This document shows positions 1 through 14,290 of a stretch of 64,000 nucleotides of DNA, one piece after another. The stretch comes from Luzula sylvatica (Eukaryota; Streptophyta; Magnoliopsida; Poales; Juncaceae), in the NCBI GenBank assembly GCA_946800325.1, contig OX326957.1:55977477-56041476 (forward strand), written 5' to 3'. Within the stretch, counting starts at the first letter, position 1. Every line of letters starts with the position of its first letter. The position numbers and the translations under genes were made by a program. The notes beneath the pieces are model-generated. The model saw only the letters and a program-made list of their open reading frames with translations, was not told where the DNA came from and made no database searches.

Positions 1-3000
1 GCAATCTGTTACTGCTCCACAGAGCTCAATTCCTAATCTAACCACATCTGAGGTATGACGTTGAAAATCTCTCTTCCGTTGAATTTTTTAATTACTGGAT
101 TTTATGTCGAACAATCATAAGAACCAATTTGAATTGAGAAAGTCCTTTAATTTCATTTAACAGACAAAAAAAACTCATCCCCATTCTGAAGAAGACTCAA
201 TGGAGAACATAATCTCAAACCATGATTTCTCACAAGGATTAATTTCATGGAATCCAATTCTGTGCCATGCATTCGTCGCCTCTGACGACTCCACTTACAA
301 AAACGGAATTAGACCAAATTCGGGGTGTAATTACGCAATCGTGACTCAACGGACCCAAAGCTGGCAAGGACTCGAGCAGGACATAACCGACAAAATTATC
401 CCTGATATAAAATATAACATTTCAGCCTTTGTTAGGGTTCTCGGTGAAGAAACTCATGATGATACTATAGTTCAAGCCACTCTTAAATTAGAGAATCATG
501 ATAACTCTACCAATTTTTTATGTATTTCAAGGTAAAGCAAAATCAATTTTTCTTTTCGTGCTAAAAACCTCTTGAACTGCCATTTAATGACAAATAACAT
601 TTTTATTTATCAATCTAGGGTTTCAGTCTCGAAAGAGAAATGGGAGAAACTCGACGGTTCATTTTCTTTGAAAAGCGTGCCAAAGCGTGTTATGTTTTAT
701 CTGGAAGGCCCTCCTCATGGCATCGACCTACTTATCGATTCGATTACCATTTCGTACAAAGTAAATTAAATATTTATATTTCATTTCATTTCCTTCATTC
801 TCATATATTTAATATAATATCACATGTTTTGTTTCAGAGAGAAGTAAACGAAAACATAATAACAAACCATGATTTCTCGAACGGGATAAAGCCTTGGAGG
901 CCGAATAACTGCGAAGCACACGTGGCCTCTGATTGGTCGGGATTAATAAATGGAATCAAGGGGCATTTTGGGGATAATTACGCGGTCGTGACTAAAAGGA
1001 CTCAGCACTGGCAAGGACTCGAACAGGATATTACTGAAAAAGTCAAACCTGGCGTCAAATATTACGTTTCTGCCCTTGTTAGGGTCTTTTGTGCAGAGAT
1101 ACTTCACAGTCCCGTTGACGTAACCGCCACTGTCCGCATCGAGAATTTTGATTCTTCTGTCAATTTTTTATTTATTCAAAAGTGAGTATTTTTTTATTTT
1201 TTTCATTTCACTTGGCACTTTTTCATAATTAAATTAAGGAGAGTTTGATGGAAAAGTTAAATTTTGAGTACTGTTTAATATTTAATTAGGGTTTCGGTTG
1301 GAAAAGATAGATGGGAGAAGCTAGAAAGTTCTTTTTCTTTGAAAACCGTGCCGAAAAATGCGGTTTTTTATCTAGAAGGACCGCCAGCTGGCGTAGACTT
1401 GTTAATTGATTGCGTCAAAATTTCTTCTTCTTCTCTACCTCCTGCACAATTACTTGTAAGCCCCTCTAATATCCCCTAAATACAATGTTCTCGGTTAATT
1501 CGATTAAACAAAATCGTAGTAAATTTATGGTTGAACTTGACAGGAGCAAAAACCATCTTCATCGACGAGTCAACATGGTCAACACGAATCTTTGACTCGA
1601 AACCCTGAATTCGAGAATGGAATGGACAACTGGACAGGGAGAGGATGCAGGATAGCCAGAAATGACAATTTTGCCCCTGTGAGTAACATCCGTGCATTGA
1701 GCAACAAATATTTCGCCGTGGCGACCGAAAGAAGGGACACCTGGCACGGAATCGAACAAGATATCACTTCAAGAATCGAGAGAAAAGCTTTATATACAGT
1801 TCAAACATTCGTGCGATTAGTAGGAAGTAGTAAAAATTCTGAAGTTCGCGTAACCTTGTGGTATAAAGGACGAAATGGCCGCGAAGAATTCAAAGGAATC
1901 GCCAAGTAAGTTCCATTTTGTTTTTGAACTTCTTTTCGATTTTTTATTTTCGTAATATTGTGTGCTTGTCAAATTAAGGGGACAAGTGTCAGACAAGGAT
2001 TGGGTGGAATTGCAAGGAAAGATACTTGTATTTAATGAAATCGAAAAGGCCATACTGTTTCTAGAAGGACCGCCAGCTGGTACCGACATTCTCGTAAATA
2101 ATTTCACGGTCAAACGTTGGGTCAAACCCTTGTCCTCTCCTCCACCTACCCTCCAAAATATCGAACATGGAGTGAATATAATACACAATCACGATTTGAA
2201 CAAGGGTCTGACAGGGTGGGCCCCACTCGGCTCCTGCTCTCTGAAACTCTCAACCGAATCCCCCCACTCGGTACCGCCAAATTGTAATCTGAACGGGCGG
2301 TACATCCATTGTAGCGCCCGTACCGAAACCTGGATGGGTCCGTCTCAGCACATAACGGACAAGTTAAAACTCCACGTCACGTACCTAGTGTCTGCGTGGG
2401 TCCGTGTTGGGCCTTCTAGAAGCGTCCAGAAAGTCAACGTGGCGTTGAGCGTGGATGACCAGTGGTTCAATGGCGGTACCGTCAACGCTGGTACGGATAA
2501 GTGGTACGAGGTCAAGGGATCTTTTCGGTTAGAGAAGAAACCGAATAAGGTTACCGTGTACGTTCAAGGCCCTGACCCGCGCGTGGATTTGAAAGTCATG
2601 GGGTTGAGAATTATCCCCAATAATAGGAAAGCTCGCTTCGATTATCTCAAGGACAAAACTGATAAGGTAGTGCGATATATTTTATTTTATGAGCTTTTAT
2701 GTAAATTTACCTTATTGGTTATCTTTTGTAGGTGAGGAAACGAGATGTTATTCTGAAATTCCAGGGATCGAAAAACATGGATCTAAAAGGGGCATCGGTG
2801 AAAATTGCACAAGTTTACAATAGTTTTCCTTTCGGGACGTGTATTGGACGGTACAACGTAGACCACGAAGACTTGGCCGATTTCTTTGTGAAGAACTTCA
2901 ATTGGGCCGTTTTCGAAAACGAATTAAAATGGTATTGGACCGAGGCCGAAAAGGGGAAGATTAATTACCACGATTCGGATTATCTCGTCGAATTTTGTGA

Positions 3001-3850
3001 AAGAAATAATATACAACTAAGAGGGCATTGTATCTTTTGGGAGGTTGATGAATCGGTCCAACCATGGCTCAAAACTTTAGATAATAACGAGTTGATGAAA
3101 AGCGTTAATGATCGTTTGAGAAGCCTTTTGACTCGATACAAGGGTAGGTTTAAACATCATGATGTCAACAATGAAATGCTTCATGGGTCTTTCTATAAAA
3201 ATAAATTGGGCGATGATATTTGGGCTTATATGTTTAAAGAGGCCCATAAACTCGACCCGAATGCGGTACTTTTCGTGAATGATTATAACGTGGAGGATGG
3301 GTGTGATCCTAAATCTACCCCTGAAAAATATATCGAACAAATTTTGGACCTAAATGAAAAAGGCGCGAAAGTCGGAGGCATAGGGGTTCAAGGGCACATA
3401 ACCAACCCAATCGGGGAGATAATTTGCGATTCGTTTGATAAATTGGGGGTTTTGGGAATCCCGATTTGGATTACCGAATTGGACGTGTGTTCGGAAAACG
3501 AGTTCGTGAGAGCGGATGATTTGGAGGTGGTTTTGAGAGAGGCGTTTGCGCATCCGAGCGTGGAAGGAATTGTTTTCTGGGGTTTCTGGGAGTTGTTTAT
3601 GTGGAGAGAGAATGCACATTTGGTCGATGCAGATGGCACGATTAACGAGGCGGGAAAGAGATTCCTGGATTTGAAGAGGGAGTGGATGTCGAATTTGGAA
3701 GGTAGGGTTGATGGAGCAAGTGAGTTCGGGTTTAGAGGGTTTCATGGAGGGTATAATGTTGAGGTTATGATGCCTTCTGGTGAAAGGGTATTTCAGTCTT
3801 TTGTTGTCGAGAAAGGGGAGACACCTCTTGTGTTGGATATAAAGGTATAA
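1..3850 (+). CDS. GH10 endo-1,4-beta-xylanase with four CBM22-like modules (5' partial)
   Basis: Plant cell-wall enzyme of the XYN1/Xyn10A type that cleaves internal beta-1,4 bonds of xylan. By-eye exons: <2-52, 164-531, 619-760, 838-1181, 1290-1455, 1544-1905, 1979-2666 and 2732-3850; all join in frame with GT-AG introns. The reading frame is open upstream of the Met at 200 and through the first exon, so the gene starts outside the window and any signal peptide is not visible. Three tandem modules share NHDF..G...W near the start, a W.G.(E)QDIT motif and a final FYLEGPP or FLEGPP motif; a fourth, divergent one lies in exon 1979-2666. The last exon is the GH10 barrel, with acid/base Glu in DVNNEM (codon 3173-3175) and nucleophile Glu in ITELDV (3476-3478). 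Both are intact, so the enzyme looks functional. Described plant XYN1-type enzymes usually have about three CBM22 modules, as far as I recall. Family assignment is very secure; the module count is by eye. Confidence 0.95.
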
Positions 3851-4427
3851 AGTTGTTTCCATTGTTTTGAGTTTGCGAGTAGTTCGAATCAATGTTCTAC
3901 TAATCCGAGTTAAAGATCGTATGTTTTGAGAGTGTGATAATTTTTATAATGGATGGTTTTTAATAATAATGTAATATAAAAAACACTAGAATAAACTAAC
4001 AAAACATAATAAACAAAAAGTAAATATATTGCTGTTAAATAGAAATGAAAAATAATTTGTGTCGAAGAAAGATCAAGCCAACATGGTCAATTATAGGCCA
4101 ATAAGCGTCATCGTGGCCCTTTCAAAATAATCATGGAGGTTTTGGCTTCAGAGTTCAGATTGAAGGCACTCTTATCAAAGCTTGTAAAGCAAGTTGCAAC
4201 CACATTCATAACAAAAAAGAGATGATATTTCTAAGGACATTTATATTTCTATCAAAAATTTCGATTTTTTTTTAATCAGGTAATAAGATTTTCAAAATAT
4301 CTTTCTTCAAAATGTTCAAAATTTATAGTTATACTAACATGATGCGTGCGGAAAATACATTAATATCGAATAATATTATTATTTAACTAACTGGACCATT
4401 AATTATTTACCTAATGAAAAGACATTA
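3851..4427. other. Intergenic region downstream of the xylanase gene
   Basis: AT-rich sequence that should include the xylanase 3' UTR and terminator. No coding region is seen. A short motif around 4365-4385 (AATATCGAATAATATT) recurs at 4428-4442, where the homology with copies B and C begins, so it may mark the duplication breakpoint. Confidence 0.5.
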
Positions 4428-4738
4428 ATATCGAATAATATTAAAAATCGTTCTATACATTCTTCTCATTTTGAAGTTATACATTGTTCTGTTTTATATA
4501 TGACAATCAAATCTCATAATTATCATTAAGTTTCAATAGAATATATATTTTTTTAAATCCTTAAACAATATTCAAGTCACATAAAATAAAGTCAAATCCG
4601 GCCTACACAATGGCTGTGTTTTGCAAATAACAATAACCAATTTAACAATTTAACATTCACACAAACTATCCACAAATATATAAATTACTTCAACAATCAA
4701 TCAATGAGTAGGAGCCAGCTGAGTATTATTATCATTAC

Positions 4739-4740
<2 letters not shown>

Positions 4741-4801
<61 letters not shown>
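4741..4801. repeat. (TTA)n microsatellite, copy A
   Basis: Uninterrupted TTA tract of about 60 bp. The same tract lies at the same relative place in copies B and C with different lengths. Confidence 0.95.
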
Positions 4802-4803
<2 letters not shown>

Positions 4804-5124
4804 GTAATAATTAATAAATTAAAAGGGTTATTTACATATTCACCCTCCTAAAAACCATAAGTATCATATTTATCATCTGAAAAATTAAAATATCATATTT
4901 GCCCTTTCACAAATCCAAAATATCATTTTTCCTCTTGAAAAATTTCGAAATTAAAATAAAAACAAAAATGCCAGTTTTCAAATTTATCCTTCTAAAAACA
5001 CCAAATATCATATTTATTCTTCAGAAAATCCAAAATATAACTTTTACCCTTGAAAAACTTAGAAAAAATAAAAAATAAAAAATAATAATAACAATAGTAA
5101 AAAAAATAAGAAGAAGGATTTACA

Positions 5125-6159
<1,035 letters not shown>

Positions 6160-6206
6160 CAGTACACTTTTTCTGCTCCTTCATTCTTTCGAGCATATAA
6201 CTCAAA

Positions 6207-6599
6207 ATGGGCAATGTCAAATCTTTCTTTTCTCCAACGGCCAACGTGGCGATAGTAATAACTGCTGATGGAGTTCATCATCGTGCACAGCTTCCGATGA
6301 ATGTTTGGACGGCGAGCAATAGGTTCGCTCCGGGGGAGCATTTCCTCGCAAATGTCGGGGATATGATTGTGAGCGGAACACCATCTTCTCTTGGTGCATT
6401 TCAAAAATTAAAGCCGAATAACGTATACTTGTTCATTCCTCATGAAAGAATGGTAGAGTTTTTATTAACTCATGACCAACTGAGGGATGAACAATTAGAT
6501 ACGCTTAAAAATATTTTCGTACAAGTGAAGAGAACACAAAAAAAGAAGGCTCGTGTCGGGACTGAGTATACTGCGAATGCACAAGTCATATGGGGATGA
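6207..6599 (+). CDS. PADRE (DUF4228) domain protein, copy A
   Basis: Single-exon gene for a 130-aa protein. The N-terminal half has the PADRE/DUF4228 pattern: a hydrophobic strand followed by TADG, then (R)xQLPMNV, FAPGEHFLANVGD and a final NNVYLFIP. The family is plant-specific and often induced by pathogens or abiotic stress; the biochemical role is not established. The protein starts MGNVKS, which fits the N-myristoylation consensus (Gly2, Ser6), so membrane attachment is plausible. The C-terminal tail is short and basic (KRTQKKKAR), and the protein is at the short end for the family. The start is the first ATG after the TATA box, about 120 bp downstream. A kinase gene with a homologous upstream module follows in the same orientation. 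Domain call by eye; confident in the family, not in function. Confidence 0.85.
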   Translation: MGNVKSFFSPTANVAIVITADGVHHRAQLPMNVWTASNRFAPGEHFLANVGDMIVSGTPSSLGAFQKLKPNNVYLFIPHERMVEFLLTHDQLRDEQLDTLKNIFVQVKRTQKKKARVGTEYTANAQVIWG

Positions 6600-7564
6600 A
6601 TTCGGATCCACGGACAATAAGGCGAAGCGAAAAATAATAAAAGAAGGAATAGGATCAACATAGATAGGTTTAGCACTATTTAAAAATTTGTAATGAAAAT
6701 TAAATGTGTGTTTAATGAAATGTTTTTTAATCATGGAATATATTTTATTTATATTGTTGTTCTTTCATTCAGGATCTTTTTAAATTATTTCTTCTTTGAG
6801 AAAATGAGCGAGTTTAATATTTTGTTGGACCAAACGATTAATATTTTATTTTAATAGAAGAATTCAAATATGGGATGAAATAATTTTCATCTCAAGTGAT
6901 TAATTACTGTCAAACCCTAAATTCTTTGCAACTGTTCAAATATGGCGTGGGCCTTTGCAACTGTTCAAACCCTAATTTTCATCTCAAGTGATTAATTACT
7001 GTTCAACACAGAAATTCTTTTTAACTGTTCAAACCCTAATTTTCATCTCAAGTGATTAATTACTGTTCAAATAAGGCGTGGGCCTTTGCAACTGTTGTCG
7101 TATTATTACTGTCAAACCCTAAATTCTTCTGCAATGCTTATGTTTGACAATATTTTTGGGTCATAGTTGGTCCAATTTTGGGTGCATCTTGGTCCAGTTT
7201 ACTGTCAATATCTTACAGTTCATGTTATGTGTTGATTTTCTTTGGAATCTGGTTGAATTTGGGTCCAATTTGGGTGGATTTACTTGATTATTGATAAATC
7301 TTATTACCCTGATTAATTCTCAAATATTTGAGTCCGTGTGCAGCAAAATAGGTGTATTTGAAGGCCTCATTGTGCTACTTTGCGGTCAACGAATGAGCGG
7401 CACTGACTTTCATGATTTTCCAGGTCTAATTTATGAGCAATTAAAAATTATTTCTGTGTTCAATTTTAATTGTATTTTGTTTGTTTATGTCATAGCTCTA
7501 ATTGGTGTGATTCTCGCAATGAATGAATGAACTGTATTGATAACCGTGTGTGTGTGTGTGTATA
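6600..7564. other. PADRE-kinase spacer with short direct repeats, copy A
   Basis: Includes the PADRE 3' UTR. At about 6880-7130 there is a tandem series of degenerate units with TTTTCATCTCAAGTGATTAA, ACTGTTCAAACCCTAA and GGCGTGGGCCTTTGCAACTG. A 79-codon ORF at 7291-7530 lacks recognisable similarity and codon character; I do not call it a gene. A (TG)n tract ends the spacer at about 7543-7560. The copy B equivalent is 25952-26916. Confidence 0.6.
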
Positions 7565-7856
7565 AAAATATCATATTTAGCGTCCTAACAACCCAAAATA
7601 TCATATTTATCATTCGAAAAAGTATCATATTTACCCTTCAAAAAATGAAGATAGTCATATTTACATTTGAAAAACTCATAAGATAAAAAATTCAAAATAC
7701 AAATGAGGATATACATATTTATCATCCCAAGACCTCAAAATATCATCTTATCGTTCAAATTTTTTTTTATTATATTTAACCATCCAAAAATCTAGAATAT
7801 CATTTTTACCCTTGAAAATCTTAAAAGATATGGGAAATATCTAATTTAAAGATATC

Positions 7857-7915
<59 letters not shown>

Positions 7916-8466
7916 CAACAATAACAATAATAATAATAACAATAATCCAAATTTGAATTTACATTAAGAATAATGGATATGCACTATGAGGTACATACTT
8001 GCTACCATTAGTTTATGTTATTAATTTATTAATCATGATTAATTTATGAATATAATATTGGTTGTATCATGTATGTACTATGAGTTACACACTTGCTACG
8101 ATTAAAGCAAAAAATATTACCAGTAAGAGGTGATTAAAAGGTGTGTGCAGTTTGTAGTTTAATAATGTAGGGTAGTATCCATTAAGAGGCGTGTGTAGTT
8201 TAATCATGATCCATTAAGAATAATGGATGTGTAGTTTGTAGTTTCTAGTGTTTAGAGGCGTGTGTCGTTTAACTTTTATTGAAAAGGTTTCTAATCGCAT
8301 GATTTCGTATTCTCTACAAATAAACACATGTACATGATTGATTATGCAATGAAAAGGTTTATGTAGTTTTCTTGCATGCTATAAATAAACACACACGCAC
8401 ACGTAGATAGTACAGTACATCTTTCTTTGTCTCTCACTTAACCTTTCTTTCTGATTCATCTTTTTA
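7565..8466 (+). promoter_or_regulatory. Shared promoter module, kinase gene, copy A
   Basis: Homologous to 5125-6159 but upstream of an unrelated gene. TATAAATA lies at 8380-8387 and the kinase ATG at 8546. Beyond the shared part the leader is specific to this gene: a segment of about 40 bp containing CTCTTTCTTAATTAATCCG is tandemly duplicated, the second copy ending at the ATG. Confidence 0.7.
7858..7949. repeat. (TAA)n/(CAA) microsatellite in promoter module, copy A kinase
   Basis: About 90 bp of TAA ending in an interrupted CAA-rich segment that is shared with copy B. Confidence 0.95.
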
Positions 8467-8545
8467 GTTTTTACAGTGCTCTTTCTTAATTAATCCGATA
8501 AAAATCATCATTTTACAGTGCTCTTTCTTAATTAATCCGATAAAA

Positions 8546-9947
<1,402 letters not shown>

Positions 9948-10847
9948 AAAAGCTAAAAGAAGGGCTTAATTCTTCTCCCCGAAAAAAAAAAAAAACTTGT
10001 TTATTTATTAAATTTATTAGTCATGTGCTTTGTTGGGATGTAATGCTAAACTGATAAAATGATGATGTAATTGATGGTGTTATAATGTAATGATTCTAAT
10101 AATATATTGTGATGCAATGTTATTAACAGTAGATTATGTACTTTTCTGTAGCAAATATAACGCATTATCTTTTTATTTGTTAATGCAAAATAATATATAA
10201 GATAGCAAACACTATATTTCCAACTCGAAATCTAAAATGTATACAATAACATATAAATATCAGAAAACATGCTGCTATGTATTTCTAGAACATACAAGTA
10301 AAGAGCTACTTTATATTTGTTATTAAACGAAAAAAAAAAAATGATAGAAGAACATGCTGCTATGTATTTCTAGAACACAAAAAGTCAAAAGTTTAAAATA
10401 TCAAATATGCCCTTCTAGATCTTAATTACTACCAAATGAATTAACTTTTTTTTGTCAAGTCTAAGAACAAAGTTAGAAAAAGAAGAAATGAAAAAAAGAT
10501 GAATTCATTTAGAAAAGAGGGATATCACCTAAGGAAATTGTTAATTAGCGCATCACATGCAATAAAGAATGTAAATAGTGTGCTATACTGATTATACGAG
10601 ATTTTGATAATACATGAAATAATATTAACACTATGTCTTTCATGGAATCAAATATCATACAACTCCACATTAATAGCCATAGCAATTCAATACAATAGTA
10701 CTTGTCAGAATGAATGGGCTCATTTCACTTCATTACTTTAGTGAATCAAAATAAAAAATATAATTAACACTGATTCCTAATTTTATTCCATTCATCTTCA
10801 AAATATTCATATCGACCTTCATCTGTTATGTATTAGTTATCACATGA

Positions 10848-11222
10848 GTTCTTTTATGCGGTTTTGGTAATATTAGTGTCAATGAAGGAATTTTCATTTT
10901 AGAAGATATGAAACTTGAAAAGTTTATATGTGCTTATTTTAAATTCATTCATACTAAAAAAGAATATATGTGCTTATGAAGGAATTTTCATTTTAGAATA
11001 TATGTGCTTATTTTAAGTTCATTCATACTAAAAAAGAAATTTAAATACTTGAAACTTAAATATTTAGTATTGTATGTGTATTTATTTGTCCGATAGTTCA
11101 ATTTAAAAGTTCTTTTAGACAAAGAAGATGCTTGAAAATTAATTATTTAGATCCTTGAAAATTGATTATTTTGCTCGTAAGATATATCAGTTGATTTTTT
11201 TATTATTTTAACTTGGATATAG
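10848..11222. mobile_element. Helitron-like remnant (right part), copy A
   Basis: Matches the right part of the elements ending at 23875, 35726 and 42862 (TTAGTGTCAATGAAGGAATT through TTTTAACTTGGATA). It has an internal duplication of ATATGTGCTTA...GAAGGAATTTTCATTTTAGA. Fragment only. Confidence 0.5.
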
Positions 11223-11234
11223 GCAGTGGGGGAT

Positions 11235-11236
<2 letters not shown>

Positions 11237-11271
<35 letters not shown>
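11237..11271. repeat. Poly(G) run of 35, copy A
   Basis: Thirty-five consecutive G after GGATCC, followed within 60 bp by C-rich runs (GGCCCCCC, GACCCCCCC) and GGATCCGTCC. It is part of a TE-like segment with GGATCC on both sides. Confidence 0.95.
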
Positions 11272-11272
<1 letters not shown>

Positions 11273-12360
11273 ATATCCAGCTTTTAGTCCGGCCCCCCTA
11301 TAAAATTCGACCCCCCCATATATATTGGTTTTGGATCCGTCCCTGGAGATAAGTTTGTTAATTTTGACAGTATATCCAGCTTATGTCCATTATAAAGAAG
11401 CAGACATTGAATTGTTGTTATGACAATTTATTCACACACGATTAAATTATGATATAATTAAATTAGTTGATATATTAAATAATTTAGTTGACAAGTGATA
11501 ACGGGTTTTCATTTTGTGAAGAAGTTGCAAAACAGTAGTCCATTTTTTATATCTGTAAATTTGCTACTTGGTACCTGACATTTAACTAATATTAATTTAT
11601 CCACGTTTTAATTTTGTTTTTATCTTTGAGACTCCTCAAAAAATCACTTCATTATCCTTATAATAATTATTAACTTTTAGATTGTCTGATGTTGATTCAT
11701 CATATCACTTAATTTTATATTTGATCATTTAAGATATACATTAATATTATATTTGATGTAGCTTCATCATATACCTTTAGTGATTTGGTTTAATCTCAAT
11801 TATTATTATTTTATTAGATTTTTTGAATATCTTATTTGGTGTTGTTATTTGTGTCTCAATATTTTACAACATATTTGAAGTATCTTTAGAAATCCACATA
11901 ATTTTTGTTAGTTGCACGTTATACTAACCATATTCAATTGTTTATTATCTCATATAAAATTACATCGTCAAATGTGAATGCAATGGAAATTGAAAAATTT
12001 ATATATGGAATACTCATAACTTATATGAATATTATCAAACAAACATTTTATGGTATGTTCGGATTGCGGTAATGTGAGATTACCACGGTAATCACACTCG
12101 TTGGATTGTGATTTCCGGGAACCATATTTTCATTGACAGGTAATAGTTGTGTTTTGTTAGATTTTTGGAATCCAAAGAAAATGGTATGTTCATGTGTGTT
12201 TTAACAATATGATTAGTTGGTAATGTGAATGAAATGACAATATTATCCTTTATCTTAGATTAATTAAATAATACATAATTTCATGATATTACATCAATAA
12301 AAATAAGCAATATATCTATTTAATCGATTATAACTATACATTTAGAAAGAGGATATCATG
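11272..12360. other. AT-rich TE-derived spacer, copy A
   Basis: No gene. Parts recur elsewhere: 11340-11470 is similar to 35730-35846, and 11480-11900 to 40267-40690, which shows where copy B later received its 4.4-kb insertion. The short imperfect inverted repeat GTGAGATTACCACGGTAATCACAC lies at about 12072-12095. Equivalent in B: 30624-31710. Confidence 0.5.
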
Positions 12361-12379
12361 TCCAATATGATATTTTTCT

Positions 12380-12381
<2 letters not shown>

Positions 12382-12460
<79 letters not shown>
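12382..12460. repeat. (TA)n microsatellite, copy A
   Basis: About 80 bp. The copy B tract at 31732-31836 is about 25 bp longer. Confidence 0.97.
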
Positions 12461-12462
<2 letters not shown>

Positions 12463-12730
12463 TACCGAATAATAATTATAATTAATTATTTTCGAACAAC
12501 TGTAATTAATAATATAATAATTGTTATAGTATCATTAACGCTTATATTATATTATAATTATTTAAGGGTAATATTATATTTAAATCATATATTACTTTCC
12601 TTAAAATAAATATGATTCTATTACATTTAATAATTATTATAATTGATAATATTATATTATAATTATAATTATTATAGTTAATACATAGTTTTCGTGCTCA
12701 TGATGATTCAATGGAAGATTGATATTAGAG

Positions 12731-13400
12731 CTATTGTGGGTAGAGCTGGCAAATTCTGACCCGACCCGAAAAATGATCCGACCCGCCCGAACACGAACCC
12801 GACCCGACCCGAAAATATTGAAAAGTCAACGATCCGAACCCGAAACCGAAGGACCCGAATCCGACACCAAATGATCCGAACCCGAAACCGACCCGAAATT
12901 GAATGACCCGAACCCGAAATCGACCCGAAACCAAATGATCCAAAATCCGAATGATACGAAACCCGAAGTAATCCGAAACCCGAATTATTCGAACCTCTCG
13001 ACCCGAATGACCCGAAATTCACGACCCGAATGACCCGAAAATTAAAATATCATTGTTAAAATCAATATAATATTGCTAAAATATCTCGGAATCAATAAGA
13101 TAAATCAGAAATTACCCGAAAACTAAATTTTTTGAAAAAGCGAATGATTTGAAATCAAATTTTGAGAAATTTGAATTACTCGACAATCAAAATAATCACG
13201 ACCCGAATGACCCGAAGGACCCGAAACCGAAACGACCCGGACCCGAATGACCCGAAAACCGAAACGATCCGAACCCGAATGATCCGAAACAACCGAACCC
13301 AAAATGGTCCGACCCGACCCGAACCCGACCCGACCCGCCCGATTGCCAAATTTGGATTCCATCATAATTGACCCGAACCGAACCGAAACCATCCATCATA
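12731..13400. mobile_element. GACCCGAA-rich element, possible non-autonomous hAT, copy A
   Basis: Dense degenerate repeats of GACCCGAA, GATCCGAA and AACCCGAA in two clusters (12760-13045 and 13198-13390) around an AT-rich centre. The outer parts form an imperfect inverted repeat: GAGCTGGCAAATT on the left and ATTGCCAAATTT on the right. Ends with (G)CTGGCAA and internal CCCGACCCG repeats are typical of plant hAT-derived elements. The Gly/Ser-rich and Arg/Asn-rich reading frames here come from the repeat. Exact ends are unclear. Confidence 0.5.
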
Positions 13401-13461
13401 ATTAGACGAAGGGTCTATATTTGGACTCCAAATAAGGACTCAAAATAAACATTCTATGGAA

Positions 13462-13464
<3 letters not shown>

Positions 13465-13509
<45 letters not shown>
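13465..13509. repeat. (GT)n(TA)n microsatellite, copy A
   Basis: GT tract of about 36 bp followed by a short TA tract. Copy B (32842-32906) has a short GT and long TA part, so lengths have moved in opposite directions. Confidence 0.95.
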
Positions 13510-13511
<2 letters not shown>

Positions 13512-13766
13512 GGGCTTCTATCATACATCATTTTCCTTATCATACACCCATTTTCAAGGTTATTTGGAGTAATTATCCATTTATGAATATTTAAGGTAAG
13601 ATCTCAAATATATTTATCAATTAATGTTTGACTAAATTAGAATTTTTTGTTGTTCATTTAAACAAAAATGTCTATTAAAGATAAATTTTATGATACACCC
13701 TTTTACAAATATAATTAATTGCTAAAATATCCAAAATACCCTTGTAAAAGGGTGTATGATAGAATT

Positions 13767-13768
<2 letters not shown>
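13510..13768. mobile_element. MITE with TIRs, copy A
   Basis: About 259 bp. The left end GGGGGCTTCTATCATACATC is complementary, with mismatches, to the right end GGTGTATGATAGAATTCC. It is flanked on both sides by (TA)n, consistent with a TA target (Tc1/Mariner or Stowaway type). No ORF inside. Confidence 0.65.
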
Positions 13769-13842
<74 letters not shown>

Positions 13843-13864
13843 CATACATACATACATACATACA
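13769..13864. repeat. (TA)n(CATA)n microsatellite, copy A
   Basis: TA tract followed by CATA repeats, right of the MITE. Confidence 0.95.
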
Positions 13865-13889
13865 TGCGTGCTAAGGAGAATCCACAAAA

Positions 13890-14290
13890 AGAATTCACCA
13901 GACGGAGAGGTATTTTCGTAATTATCCAAGTTCATTACTTCTCAGAACAGACACGACTGATAACTCTTCTTCTTCAATCTCTCTCTTTCTTCTCTCACTC
14001 ACTGGTGACGGAGCAATAGCGAGCGAGAGAGCACAGAAGGCCCAAATCGCTACGTTCACGTCACAAGTACCTCTTCTCCGGTTCGCCAGCCACTTCTCTC
14101 TACCGTGAGCAAAGAAACCGTCTTTCTCTTCCTCTTTCAGTCACCAGCAAAAACAAATGAACAAATCGCCATCTCGATTATTTTTCTCTCTGTCCGCCTG
14201 TCGCGTCCGTGTACTTGAGAAGAAGGTAAACTATAGAAGCGATGGTATTAGTGCAGTCGGCATCTCGGTTTAGTATGATTGAATTGCTGT
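13890..14290 (+). pseudogene. Captured gene 5' fragment (leader and first exon?), copy A
   Basis: Less AT-rich than its surroundings and resembling a plant 5' UTR (CT-rich, TCTCTCTTTCTTCTCTCAC). It is followed by an ATG at 14157 and 23 open codons rich in Arg and Ser, then GAAG|GTAAAC, a good donor site. It looks like the start of an organellar-type or house-keeping gene, but no downstream exon is seen and the parent gene is not recognised. Confidence 0.35.

Noticed and set aside
200..202. Start codon of the xylanase at 200
   Set aside because: The frame is open through 164-199 and joins in phase with an exon at the window edge, so this Met is internal.
7291..7530. 79-codon ORF in the PADRE-kinase spacer (also 26643-26882)
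   Set aside because: No recognisable domain, no promoter of its own, and missing from copy C.
12708..13399. Gly/Ser/Phe-rich and Arg/Asn/Asp-rich ORFs
   Set aside because: Artefacts of the GACCCGAA repeats; several overlapping frames on both strands are open at once.
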